Made by a program: the position numbers and the translations under genes. The notes under the pieces were generated by a model. It did not search any database and was not told the origin of the DNA. It saw only the letters and a list, made by a program, of their open reading frames with translations. From Acinetobacter sp. ASP199 (GTDB taxonomy: Bacteria; Pseudomonadota; Gammaproteobacteria; Pseudomonadales; Moraxellaceae): 64,000 bases of DNA. This document shows positions 37,458 to 46,831 of the stretch, in pieces (the first letter of the stretch is position 1; each line of letters begins with the position of its first letter). The stretch lies in the NCBI RefSeq assembly GCF_022700675.1, contig NZ_CP062182.1, positions 1,054,001 to 1,118,000 on the forward strand. Direction: 5' to 3'.

Positions 37458-39635
37458 TTAGCGCTCCTGTACATCAATCAGATGATCCAGTTTTTTCTGG
37501 AAGTAATCACCCTGAATGAAACGTGCATCGACATTCCAGGCATTGGCAAAGGAAGTCATATCATTCAGTTCACGTAACAGGATATACACCGGTTTAATTT
37601 CCAGATAGCCAGTGATTTTTTCCTGTAGTTCCTCGCTATTGGAATTCAATTGCGCAGTGAGTTGTGGATGGATCGTTAAGGCATTGACATCCATCTCACG
37701 GAGTAAGGTTTCACTATACATCGAATTGCCGAATTCACGAATTGAAATCTCTGCACCATGGTCACGCAGAATACGGATATATTTCTGCGCGTCCTCGCGG
37801 TTCAGGATCAGATCTTCTTCAGCAAATTGTAAAGTTAAAGGATGCTTTAATTTACTGCGAATAATCGTAATCAGCTTGGAGATAAACTCAGGGAAACTAC
37901 GATCCTTGAACAGCACCGCACGGTTCAGGTTTACGATCAAGCGGGCTTCAGGATGCTGGGTGATAAAGTTATGCAATTGCTTGCAAGACTCGACCAGAAT
38001 CCAGCGATCCAGCTTGATGGAAAGTTCATCATCTTCACGCAGTTCCAGCAATGTGGAAATATCCTGCCATTTATTTTCAAAGATGAAACCGCTCGTTACC
38101 TCATAGGTATACAGGTTGCTATCTTCTTTGTCATACAGCTGCTGATATTTCAGATGAATTTCGCCGCGCTCCAGACACTGACGTAGCGCATGCAGGATTG
38201 AACCTGGCATCGCCACAGATGCTGTAACAGGCGCTGCAGTTGGAGCTGGTGCAGGTGCTGGACTAGAAGCTGCTGGTGCAGCTGATTCGGCAATGCTGAA
38301 TTCCAGACTTGGAATAGCTGCTGCAGGAGCATGCATATCTGATGGAATATCCAGCACAAATTCAGAAGACTGTTGTGCTTGAGGTAATGGTGTAGAGAAG
38401 GCACGAGCAATATACTGATCCAGCTGTGCCTCATCATTTGGTTCACCGTCGAGCTTGGTATAACCGATGCGTAAGTTCAGTGCATAGCTCTGCTGATTGA
38501 TCGTAATTAGCTGCGGTTTGGTTAATGCAGCTAACCCGATCAGTTTTGATTCCAGAATTTCTTGAGAATCGGCCTGAATGATACCGATCAGCACATCATG
38601 TTCCAGTTTAAACAGCGATACACGAACCTGTTCTTTCAGAAATTTTTTAATTTCATCGAAATAACCCATGTAGGTCGCCCAGTCTGCATTGAGGATTTGA
38701 GGCTCATAAGCAGAAAAAGAGAAGGTGATCAGTGCATTGGCATTGGCAGGCTCGCGGCTCAGCTCACGTTTTAGTAATTGTAAGGTACTTGGCTTGGCTG
38801 CTACTTTTTCAGTCGTTGTACTGGCTTGAGTTTTGGCAGTATCAATTGTCAGTTGGAGTGCATCTTCTTCACTGCTGGATGCCAGGAACTCAAGCTTGAG
38901 TGGGTTGGCTGAAGCAATACCTGGATTAGTTGAATGAATTTCAAAACCACCTAGCTCGAACTGACCTTGGGAAATCTTTTTAAAACGGGTCTTAAATTCG
39001 TTCAGATCTTGTGGCTGTAACAGATCCAGTAAAGGCAAACCGATAATGTCATCTTCAGAATTGAGACCAAACAGTTTCAGGTAATCTTCATTGGCCTGAA
39101 TGTGAATGCCTTCCTGAATGGTGGCTACCGCTTTGTTACTATCCTCAACCAGTGATTGTGCCTGAGTTTGTGCTGTTTCCAGTTCTTCGATTAAGTGCTG
39201 CTGAGATTGGGTCAGGCGGCTGAAAGACAGGGCACGCACCAGACCGAGGTAAAAACGCTCTGGATATTCCAGATTCAAAATGTCGTAAACACCTTTCTGG
39301 ATATAACCGGTATATTGGTCAGCCTGATAGTCGTCAGGTTTAAGCAGTAGAATTGGCAAATTTGGCTGTTTTGACAAGCGTACCAGACTGAGTGCCTGTT
39401 CATACTTCAGGTCATAAGCACGGCCAAAAATGATTAGATCCCAGTTGAAATTCAACTGCTTTTCAAAGTTTTGCAGGTCATCCAATAGAACTGCATCTAC
39501 CTGATATTCATTGGCAGTCAACAGATCACGAATCTGGTTAAATCTAATTTGATTATCATCAATAATCAGTAAACGTGTTTCCGTACGTTTTAACTTTTTA
39601 GACAATAATGGATTTCTCACTTCAATGCTTCCCAT
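37458..39635 (-). CDS. fimX: FimX-like REC-PAS-GGDEF-EAL protein with degenerate catalytic motifs
   Basis: 725 residues. Domains in order: a receiver-like domain (about 20-130, ETRLLIIDDNQIRF), a PAS domain (about 160-260), a degenerate GGDEF-like domain (about 285-410) with no GGDEF motif, an Ala/Pro-rich linker (about 445-475) and an EAL-like domain (about 480-720). The EAL motif is EVT (YTYEVTSGF at about 512). The DDFGTG loop reads REFGNS, so phosphodiesterase activity is unlikely. P. aeruginosa FimX has the same domain order and degenerate motifs and acts as a c-di-GMP receptor for type IV pili. Its frame overlaps the upstream PilZ-like gene by 19 bp, indicating coupled translation. Identity as the FimX orthologue is inference. 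Confidence 0.82.
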   Translation of the reverse strand: MGSIEVRNPLLSKKLKRTETRLLIIDDNQIRFNQIRDLLTANEYQVDAVLLDDLQNFEKQLNFNWDLIIFGRAYDLKYEQALSLVRLSKQPNLPILLLKPDDYQADQYTGYIQKGVYDILNLEYPERFYLGLVRALSFSRLTQSQQHLIEELETAQTQAQSLVEDSNKAVATIQEGIHIQANEDYLKLFGLNSEDDIIGLPLLDLLQPQDLNEFKTRFKKISQGQFELGGFEIHSTNPGIASANPLKLEFLASSSEEDALQLTIDTAKTQASTTTEKVAAKPSTLQLLKRELSREPANANALITFSFSAYEPQILNADWATYMGYFDEIKKFLKEQVRVSLFKLEHDVLIGIIQADSQEILESKLIGLAALTKPQLITINQQSYALNLRIGYTKLDGEPNDEAQLDQYIARAFSTPLPQAQQSSEFVLDIPSDMHAPAAAIPSLEFSIAESAAPAASSPAPAPAPTAAPVTASVAMPGSILHALRQCLERGEIHLKYQQLYDKEDSNLYTYEVTSGFIFENKWQDISTLLELREDDELSIKLDRWILVESCKQLHNFITQHPEARLIVNLNRAVLFKDRSFPEFISKLITIIRSKLKHPLTLQFAEEDLILNREDAQKYIRILRDHGAEISIREFGNSMYSETLLREMDVNALTIHPQLTAQLNSNSEELQEKITGYLEIKPVYILLRELNDMTSFANAWNVDARFIQGDYFQKKLDHLIDVQER

Positions 39636-41362
39636 AAGTCGTGATTATTGATTTCATTCAATTGCTTGTGAATAAAGCCTTTAATAATCTGTTCTTCCTG
39701 ATCATTCAATAATTCATAGTCAAACCGAATAAAGCTTTGTGTAATCAGCTGTGCTTTGGTCAGATAAATTTTTAGTTCATGACCATCCACACGCAAGTGA
39801 ATCGTCTGTTTTTCCCTGAACATCTGTACACCTGACACAATGATACTATTCGAGATCTGATCTAGTTGAGTCGTCTGTACCAGTAAAGCTGGCTGATAGT
39901 TTTTCAGATTACGGTCGGTCCGTGCATAGACTGCGCATGGGAACAGGTCTTGCGCCAGCATCTCTAAGCCCAGTTCCAGACTTTTTTCTGTCGACTGTTT
40001 GATCCAGCGGATCACACCACCACGCCATTGGCTTTGGGTATTTTCCTGAACCAGAATAAATTCGCCAGTTTTCAGATTAGACGGGGTAAAGCCGGTCCAC
40101 TTAATCCGGTAACCATTGACACTGATGTCTAGCACTTCGGCATGATGAATCTGCTTGGCTTCACGATCCAGTGCTTTAATATGACTAAATGAAGCCGGTA
40201 CGGTATTTTCTGATGCACTGACAAAGTTGCTTTCGCTCTGGAAGTTATAGCTGCCTTCAACATCTAAGGTCTCATGGAAATTCTTGCCCTGAGACAGATA
40301 GAAATGCGCAACGGATAAACCAAAACAGATATTGATATGCGCCGAGTATTCATAACGCTCATGACGACGTTCCATGGTCGTCGTCAACAGGTTATAGATA
40401 TGGAAATGTAAAGCCGGCGTTAGGAACAATTTTTCATTACGCGACAGATACTGGGCATTTTTGGTCTGTGTACCCGCCAGATGTTCCATCAGGTTCTGGG
40501 TGGCAATAAATATGTTCGGCTTGAAATGATCATTCAGACGTGAGTTATATACCGGTGGCAAGTCTTTGCTGCTATCGACTACATAGCGGGACAGAGTGGT
40601 TTCTTTAGGTAAAATCTGAACCAGTTTGGCCCAGTCAAAACTGCAAAGATACAGTCCCTGAATTTCTGCTGGTCGGATTTGATGGGTATTAAAGATGTCC
40701 AGTAGGATCAGCTGAGCATACGCATTCGAAATATTCTGTAGTTCATGCTGAGTACCCAAGATCTGATTGATATTGCTGTGATGGAAATTGTTTTGCATTG
40801 CAATTTCAAGCAGCTGATGAGCTGCAAGCCATTGACCCATTACTGGCTTACCGTAGAGCATATGCTGCTGATACAGCAACAGGCTAAGCTGTTGCAAGGC
40901 ATAGTAAATCGAAACCATACGTGCTGTGGTCAGACTTTTCTTTTTACCTAGTTTAAATAAAGAAAAACTGCTGTGATTCAGCTCATGATTACAACGTTTG
41001 GCAATATCAATATAGGCCTTGGCAAAATGGCTACGCAGCAGCATCGCCAGTTCAATAATCTGGTCATTACGGTCAGTAGTAATCAGGCCTTGATTGACAA
41101 AGTGCTTTTCCAGGCTGGTCAGTACATTTTCAAGAGTCGGATGCAGTACCTGAATCAGGTCAAAGCGCAGTGTTTCAGAACACTTCAGTTCAGATATTTC
41201 CAGTAGGGCACTGAACAGTGACTTGGAGGATGTCCCCAGTTGCAGGATCGAAATTCCTGCAACCCATTCCTGCAAGGCTTTTACATTGGCTGGACAAAAA
41301 CTCAGTTGATCCAGTTTGAGTTCCGTCGGCGTTTGAAAAATATCTGAATTATGTTTACTCAT
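39617..41362 (-). CDS. Large helical protein with a C-terminal PilZ-like domain
   Basis: 581 residues. About 370 residues of mostly helical sequence with no recognised domain are followed by a PilZ-like beta-barrel region around residues 405-475. There DISVNGYRIKW matches the D/N-x-S-x-x-G element and RGGVIRWIK plus LELGLEML the following strands. I see no clear RxxxR preceding it (only DREAKQIHHAE), so c-di-GMP binding is doubtful. The gene overlaps the FimX-like gene. Homologues I remember are labelled hypothetical or "molecular chaperone". A protein partner role in pilus or c-di-GMP signalling is inferred from context. Confidence 0.72.
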   Translation of the reverse strand: MSKHNSDIFQTPTELKLDQLSFCPANVKALQEWVAGISILQLGTSSKSLFSALLEISELKCSETLRFDLIQVLHPTLENVLTSLEKHFVNQGLITTDRNDQIIELAMLLRSHFAKAYIDIAKRCNHELNHSSFSLFKLGKKKSLTTARMVSIYYALQQLSLLLYQQHMLYGKPVMGQWLAAHQLLEIAMQNNFHHSNINQILGTQHELQNISNAYAQLILLDIFNTHQIRPAEIQGLYLCSFDWAKLVQILPKETTLSRYVVDSSKDLPPVYNSRLNDHFKPNIFIATQNLMEHLAGTQTKNAQYLSRNEKLFLTPALHFHIYNLLTTTMERRHERYEYSAHINICFGLSVAHFYLSQGKNFHETLDVEGSYNFQSESNFVSASENTVPASFSHIKALDREAKQIHHAEVLDISVNGYRIKWTGFTPSNLKTGEFILVQENTQSQWRGGVIRWIKQSTEKSLELGLEMLAQDLFPCAVYARTDRNLKNYQPALLVQTTQLDQISNSIIVSGVQMFREKQTIHLRVDGHELKIYLTKAQLITQSFIRFDYELLNDQEEQIIKGFIHKQLNEINNHDLWEALK

Positions 41363-41374
41363 TTATTATTTAAC

Positions 41375-42391
41375 TCAAAATGTTGAAACCCCAAAAAGCG
41401 GTGTCTTATTTTTTTCGCCCGCAATTTCCCGAACAAGTTTAGGTACCAAATACCCCGGTAAGTTCGCTAAAACTTCTGTATAAATCTCGTTTATATGCTG
41501 AGGTGACAAATCAAAATGATGCGCCCCTTTTACTTTATCAAGTACATGTAAATAATACGGCATCACTCCGGCGTCGAACAAGCGATAGCTTAAATCGACC
41601 AAAACCGCTGCAGTATCATTCACCCCTTTGAGTAATACTGCCTGATTGAGCACGGTGATCTGTTGCTGAACCAACTGATTCAGTTTGCTACAGGTATAAT
41701 CATCCAGCTCAGATGCATGATTTGAGTGTACCACCAGAATAATGCGTAGCCTACTGTTTTTTAACATGCTTGTCAGCTCTTCATCGATCCGGTTTGGGAT
41801 CACAATCGGAACGCGTGAATGTATTCTTAGAAAATTGAGCTGTGGTAGAGATTCGAGCCGCTCGATCCAGAGCTGTAATTTCCGGTTGGATAAAGTCAGT
41901 GGGTCACCACCACTCAGGATCACTTCATTAATATCCGGCTGGCTTTGCAGATAGCTTTTAATATTTTCCCAGTCTTCATTCTTGGGTAAATTTTCTTGAT
42001 AAGGAAAGTGACGTCTAAAGCAATATCGGCAATGTACGGCACAGGCCCCAGTCAGGGTGAGCAGAAAACGCGACTTATATTTATGTAATACACCTGGTTG
42101 CTGGTTGGCCTGTTCTTCACCCAAAGGATCAGTAACAAAATCTGGATGCTCTTCCAGTTCTAAATGATGGGGCAGTACTTGCAGTAACAGCGGATCAAGT
42201 GGATTACCGGCCTGCATTTTACTGACAAAGGCGCGAGGTACCCGCAACTTGAATTGTTCTGATGCCAGAATTGCGCCAGAAAGTAGCTGCTCAGGTGAGA
42301 GTTTTAGTTGTTGTAATAATTCCTGCGGATTTGTGATCAAGTCACTCAGTTGTGACTGCCAGTTTTGTTCCTGATAAAGAAAGTCTGTCAT
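41375..42391 (-). CDS. epmB: EF-P beta-lysylation protein (radical-SAM lysine 2,3-aminomutase)
   Basis: 338 residues. The radical-SAM cluster motif CxxxCxxC is at Cys117, Cys121 and Cys124 (ACAVHCRYCFRR). Other lysine-aminomutase features are ILSGGDPLTL, LRIHSRVPIVIP and the PLP-region PYYLHVLDKVKGAHHF. EpmB converts alpha-lysine to beta-lysine, which EpmA attaches to EF-P. efp starts 380 bp away on the other strand, which confirms the role. epmA is not in the window. The stop lies 12 bp from the start of the PilZ-like gene, so the genes may share a transcript. Confidence 0.94.
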   Translation of the reverse strand: MTDFLYQEQNWQSQLSDLITNPQELLQQLKLSPEQLLSGAILASEQFKLRVPRAFVSKMQAGNPLDPLLLQVLPHHLELEEHPDFVTDPLGEEQANQQPGVLHKYKSRFLLTLTGACAVHCRYCFRRHFPYQENLPKNEDWENIKSYLQSQPDINEVILSGGDPLTLSNRKLQLWIERLESLPQLNFLRIHSRVPIVIPNRIDEELTSMLKNSRLRIILVVHSNHASELDDYTCSKLNQLVQQQITVLNQAVLLKGVNDTAAVLVDLSYRLFDAGVMPYYLHVLDKVKGAHHFDLSPQHINEIYTEVLANLPGYLVPKLVREIAGEKNKTPLFGVSTF

Positions 42392-42770
42392 GGGGGAAGA
42401 ATAAAAGTAACAGTGGAAGCGATGACGCAGAAGCGATTAGTTTAACAGTTTGTATATAGTATGCATGTGCCTATATTGGATAAAGTTTGACGTATTAGGG
42501 GAGCGGATTATACAAAGCTTTGTCTTAACAAGCATCCTATGGCGCAGACTAAATACGGTTTTCATTGGTATGTCTGACTGTAACTTAGTCAGTGAAGGTC
42601 TGTTAAATAGGAATTTTTCGTTGCGGCATGGTGTATTGGTCATTTAGAATACGCAACATCAAATGAATGTGCATGTGGCAATTACATGTTCGTGTCAGAC
42701 TTGCTAAATGACATTGCAACAGCCCATAGCATCAATAGATTAAAGTTAGTAAGTTTGGAGTGCGCCAGTC
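42392..42770. other. Divergent intergenic region epmB-efp
   Basis: 379 bp with no supported gene. Short frames of 65-68 codons on both strands have no protein-like features. TGACT/AGTCA at about 42572-42592 can form a small hairpin. The region must hold promoters for both genes. The efp ribosome-binding site GGAG is at 42757-42760. Confidence 0.5.
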
Positions 42771-43340
42771 ATGGCCTATTATTCTACGAATGATTTCAAG
42801 TCAGGCCTTAAGGTTATGCTTGATGGTAACCCATGTTCAATCATGGAAAACGAATACGTAAAACCAGGTAAAGGCCAAGCCTTCAACCGCGTAAAATTAC
42901 GTAACCTTAAATCAGGTAAAGTGTTAGAAAAAACATTTAAATCTGGTGACTCACTAGAAGCTGCTGACATCGTAGAAGTAGAAATGGAATACTTGTACAA
43001 CGATGGCGAAATGTGGAACTTCATGGATCCAGTATCTTTTGAACAGATTGCTGCAGACAAAATCGCGATGGGCGATGCAGCAAAATGGTTAAAAGACGAC
43101 TCTAACGAAAAATGTACAATCATGCTTTGGAATGGCGTTCCTTTAACAGTGAATGCACCAAACTTTGTGGTATTGCAAATCGTTGAGACTGATCCAGGTG
43201 TACGTGGTGATACTTCTGGCGGTGGCGGTAAGCCAGCGAAACTGGAAACAGGTGCGGTAGTACGTGTTCCATTATTTGTTCAACAAGAAGATAAAGTTCG
43301 TGTTGATACGCGTACAGGTGAATACCTGGAACGTGCATAA
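42771..43340 (+). CDS. efp: Translation elongation factor P
   Basis: 189 residues in three OB-like domains. EF-P relieves ribosome stalling at polyproline stretches. The modified lysine is Lys34 in [16 protein letters not shown], trimmed to KPGKGQAF. The presence of Lys at this position and of epmB next door shows the beta-lysyl branch, not the rhamnosyl-arginine branch. It ends with the typical [11 protein letters not shown] tail. Confidence 0.97.
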   Translation: MAYYSTNDFKSGLKVMLDGNPCSIMENEYVKPGKGQAFNRVKLRNLKSGKVLEKTFKSGDSLEAADIVEVEMEYLYNDGEMWNFMDPVSFEQIAADKIAMGDAAKWLKDDSNEKCTIMLWNGVPLTVNAPNFVVLQIVETDPGVRGDTSGGGGKPAKLETGAVVRVPLFVQQEDKVRVDTRTGEYLERA

Positions 43341-43364
43341 TGGTCTGAAAATAGACTATTATCA

Positions 43365-43394
43365 AAGGGGATGATGAAAATCATCCCTTTTTTA
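43365..43394 (+). terminator. Terminator after efp
   Basis: AAGGGGATGAT, GAAA tetraloop, ATCATCCCTT followed by a T-run. Confidence 0.9.
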
Positions 43395-43519
43395 ATGCCT
43401 TTTATGCCAAAGTCTTAGAGGCAATAAAAAAGAACAGGCGTAAAGTCGCAAGGGAAAACAGCAGTACCTCTAACAAAAAGAATCACGCTGATTTAAATGC
43501 AACAGATATGAGGGATTGA

Positions 43520-45619
43520 ATGGAAACTTTACAACAGAAGTCGAGTATGACTTCGAAAATTATGTGGCTCATTGTAGCCATTGTCGGGGCAGTATCCTTT
43601 GGGATTCTCGCACTCAGCCGAGGAGAGCATGTTAATGCGGTCTGGTTGGTGCTGGCAGCTGCCTGTGTATACAGCATCGCTTACCGTTTTTACAGTTTAT
43701 TTATTGCCAATAAAGTTTTTGAACTCAATGAACGCCGTTTAACGCCAGCGCATCGTCTGGCTGATGGTCTGGACTATGTACCAACCAATAAAGGAGTGCT
43801 TTTCGGTCATCACTTCGCCGCGATTGCCGGTGCAGGTCCACTGGTGGGTCCAATTCTGGCAGCACAGATGGGTTATCTGCCAGGAACAATCTGGCTTTTA
43901 GTGGGTGTGGTTTTGGCGGGTGCAGTACAGGACTTCCTGGTGCTGTTTATCTCGACTCGTCGTGACGGTCGTTCACTCGGTGAGATGGCTAAGCAGGAAC
44001 TCGGTACTTTTGCTGGTATTGTTGTAATGCTCGGTGCGCTGGGTGTAATGATCATCATCCTGGCGGTATTAGCATTAGTTGTTGTGAAAGCACTGACGAA
44101 TAGCCCATGGGGTGTATTCAGTATTGCGGCAACGATTCCAATCGCGATCTTTATGGGTATTTATATGCGTTTCATCCGTCCAGGTCGAATCGCAGAAGTT
44201 TCTATTATTGGTTTCGTACTGATGATGCTCGGCATTATCTATGGTGAAAACATTGCTCAACATCCTTACTGGGGTTCATTCTTTACTCTTTCAGGGACTG
44301 AACTGACTTGGGCATTGATTATCTACGGTTTCATTGCTTCTGTACTGCCGGTATGGTTGCTGCTGGCACCGCGTGACTACTTATCTACCTTCCTGAAAAT
44401 TGGCGTGATTGCGGGTTTGGCGATTGGTATTCTGTTTGCAATGCCAGAAATGAAGTTACCTGCCATTACCAAATTCGTTGATGGTACAGGTCCTGTATTC
44501 GCAGGCTCTTTGTTCCCATTCCTGTTTATTACCATTGCCTGTGGTGCAATTTCTGGTTTCCACGCGCTGGTCTCTTCAGGCACAACACCGAAACTGGTCA
44601 ACAATGAACGCGATATCCGCATGATCGGTTATGGTGGCATGTTGATGGAATCTTTTGTGGCGATCATGGCCTTGATCTGTGCTGCAATTCTGGATCCAGG
44701 AATTTACTTTGCTATTAACTCGCCAGCTGCATTACTCGGAACTACGGCAGAAAGTGCCGCAGAAGCGGTGCGTACCCTTGGTTTCGTGGTAACCCCTGAA
44801 GCCTTGACTTTGCTGGCACAAGAAGTGGGTGAAAACTCGATTCTGTCACGAACCGGTGGTGCGCCAACCTTTGCAATCGGTATGGCACATATCATTACGG
44901 AAATTTTCAATAGCCGTGAAATGATGGCGTTCTGGTATCACTTTGCGATTCTGTTTGAAGCATTATTCATCCTGACTGCTGTAGATGCTGGTACTCGTGC
45001 CTGCCGTTTCATGGTTCAGGATACCGTGGGTATCGTGATTCCTGCAGTAAAACAATCGCATAACTTTTTCGGGAACTTGTTAGGTACAGCTGTCGCTGTT
45101 GCGGGTTGGGGCTTCTTCGTTTATCAAGGCGTGGTAGATCCATTGGGCGGTATTAACAGCTTATGGCCGCTGTTTGGTATCGGTAACCAGATTCTGGCTG
45201 CGATGGCATTGATTTTGGGTACTGTCATTCTATTCAAGATGAAGAAACAGAAATACGTTTGGGTCACCATTATTCCGACAGTATTTCTGTTTATTACCTC
45301 GATGACTGCAGGCTGGCAAAAGATTTTCCATGAAAATCCGAAAATTGGTTTCCTGGCGCAGGCAGATCGTTTTAACAATGCAATTGCCAATAATGAAATT
45401 CTGGCACCAGCAAAAACCATGGCTGAAATGCAGACGGTAGCGATGGCAAACCAGATCAATGCTGGTCTTTGTGCTTTCTTTATGATTGTAGCTTTTGTCA
45501 TGTTGTTCGCTGCCATTGGTGTAATTCGCCGTGCCCTTGCAAATCCGGAACCAACAGTGCATGAAGCTGAAGCAATCTATCGTGATCCTGCTGAGATCAA
45601 GCCGACAGCACATCACTAA
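43520..45619 (+). CDS. cstA: CstA-family pyruvate/peptide transporter
   Basis: 699 residues with about 16-18 membrane helices, ATG 43520 after GAGGGATTGA. Conserved CstA blocks are GHHFAAIAGAGPLVGPILAAQMGYLPG near residue 95 (core HHFAAIAGAGPLVGPILAA), DFLVLFISTRRDGRSLGEM and SGFHALVSSGTTPKLV. The family includes CstA (peptide uptake on carbon starvation) and BtsT (pyruvate/H+ symporter); sequence alone does not decide between them. A YbdD/YjiX gene follows 10 bp downstream, as in both E. coli systems. Confidence 0.94.
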   Translation: METLQQKSSMTSKIMWLIVAIVGAVSFGILALSRGEHVNAVWLVLAAACVYSIAYRFYSLFIANKVFELNERRLTPAHRLADGLDYVPTNKGVLFGHHFAAIAGAGPLVGPILAAQMGYLPGTIWLLVGVVLAGAVQDFLVLFISTRRDGRSLGEMAKQELGTFAGIVVMLGALGVMIIILAVLALVVVKALTNSPWGVFSIAATIPIAIFMGIYMRFIRPGRIAEVSIIGFVLMMLGIIYGENIAQHPYWGSFFTLSGTELTWALIIYGFIASVLPVWLLLAPRDYLSTFLKIGVIAGLAIGILFAMPEMKLPAITKFVDGTGPVFAGSLFPFLFITIACGAISGFHALVSSGTTPKLVNNERDIRMIGYGGMLMESFVAIMALICAAILDPGIYFAINSPAALLGTTAESAAEAVRTLGFVVTPEALTLLAQEVGENSILSRTGGAPTFAIGMAHIITEIFNSREMMAFWYHFAILFEALFILTAVDAGTRACRFMVQDTVGIVIPAVKQSHNFFGNLLGTAVAVAGWGFFVYQGVVDPLGGINSLWPLFGIGNQILAAMALILGTVILFKMKKQKYVWVTIIPTVFLFITSMTAGWQKIFHENPKIGFLAQADRFNNAIANNEILAPAKTMAEMQTVAMANQINAGLCAFFMIVAFVMLFAAIGVIRRALANPEPTVHEAEAIYRDPAEIKPTAHH

Positions 45620-45629
45620 GGAGACTGCT

Positions 45630-45932
45630 ATGAATCTAAAATTTGCCAAAGGCGGAAAAGCAGTGATCTACAAGATCATTAAAATGACCGTGATGTCGCA
45701 AAAGGATTTAATCCTGAACCCGAAAAACTGGTCACGGATTGCAACCTTGTGGCAACGTTTACAGCAGAGTTTCCGTCTGATGGTTGGAGTGCCGGATTAT
45801 CAGACTTATCTGGAGCATATGAAAAAACATCATCCAGATTTGGAAGCGATGGATGCCAAAGCCTTCTATCGTCACTGTGTGGATTCACGTTATCCCTCTG
45901 CTGGTGGCGGCATGAAGAAATGTCCTTGCTAA
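45630..45932 (+). CDS. YbdD/YjiX family (DUF466) protein
   Basis: 100 residues from ATG 45630 with AAGGAG at 45618-45623. The family core is MVGVPDYQTYLEHMKKHHPD, and the usual C-terminal Cys-containing tail is here SAGGGMKKCPC. It is longer than the E. coli proteins (about 65-67 residues) by an N-terminal basic extension. In E. coli these small proteins are encoded with and support CstA/BtsT-type transporters. Its ribosome-binding site overlaps the cstA stop codon. Confidence 0.92.
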   Translation: MNLKFAKGGKAVIYKIIKMTVMSQKDLILNPKNWSRIATLWQRLQQSFRLMVGVPDYQTYLEHMKKHHPDLEAMDAKAFYRHCVDSRYPSAGGGMKKCPC

Positions 45933-45943
45933 GTTTGAATTAA

Positions 45944-45975
45944 TAAAAAAAGCGCCTTTCGGGGCGCTTTTTTTA
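45944..45975 (+). terminator. Terminator after the cstA-ybdD unit
   Basis: AAAAAAAGCGCC, a TTTCG loop and GGGCGCTTTTTTT. Confidence 0.92.
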
Positions 45976-46042
45976 TTTAATATTTGATTTTAAATTGCAA
46001 GACGAAATATGATTTAAAGTAACAAAAAACTAGAAGTGAAAA

Positions 46043-46736
46043 ATGAGTGAACTAATTAGTCTTGTAAATACAGTGATATCTAATCCTTCACCAGCGATTT
46101 TGATCACAATAGGCTTTATTGCGATGATTTATAAGTCTAGGGTGTTGTTGCAATTTTTCTTAGATATTAAAGATTTAAACAAAAAAAGATTAATGCAAAA
46201 GTTTGAGGAAAATCATCAATTACAAGAAAAGAATTATTTATCTCGAGCATTCAAAGATGATTATTCAAGATTGTGTGAAGAGCAACAATTACAAGCGATA
46301 GTCGGTTGTCAGTATTGTTCTAAAGAGATGGCTCAATATATTTTGACAAGGAAAAATATTAGTCGTGCACTCAGCACTATATCATCGAATAGATAATGAT
46401 ATTGAGGTAAAGGATGGAAGAATTGTCCCGATTAAGCAGATGGAAAGTTGGCGTATAAAATTGAATAGTTATGCAGGACTTGTATTTTATATTGGGCTTA
46501 CATTGTTTGGCGCAAGTCCCTTTATTTTGATAGGTATTGCGAAGTTATTTAGGCAAAAACTTGAGCTCAGTATGAGTTTTTATATGGATGCAACTTTCAT
46601 GTTTATTGCATTTTTTATATTAGGGGTTTTTTGTTTGTATCAAAGTCTTAAACCTGAGTTTGCTGCATTGTTTTGTCAATTGGAAGCCAATGAAAATGAG
46701 AAAATTGAGATCGTTGAGAATAATCAAGCGGCGTAG
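46043..46736 (+). pseudogene. Membrane protein gene split by a 7-bp duplication frameshift
   Basis: Two overlapping frames, 46043-46396 (117 residues) and about 46365-46736, together look like one protein of ~228 residues. The sequence GCACT-CA-GCACT at 46367-46378 is a near-tandem repeat; removing 7 bases (46372-46378) joins ...KNISRAL directly to YHRIDNDIEVKDG in one frame. Predicted features are an N-terminal membrane helix (residues ~17-37), a charged cytoplasmic part and two C-terminal helices (SYAGLVFYIGLTLFGASPF and FMFIAFFILGVFCLY). The first product ends at TAA 46394. No family recognised. A sequencing error or independent expression of the two parts cannot be excluded. Confidence 0.65.
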
Positions 46737-46831
46737 ACTTAGTAATATTTAAGCTAAAAAAATTGAAATATTCAGAAAATAAGCAAATCAGTGTATGTTA
46801 AGGGTACACTGTTTTTTATAAGGGTGGAACT

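Noticed and set aside
42450..42647. A 65-codon gene between epmB and efp
   Set aside because: No ribosome-binding site, no protein-like domain, and a competing frame of similar length on the other strand. The stretch is promoter DNA.
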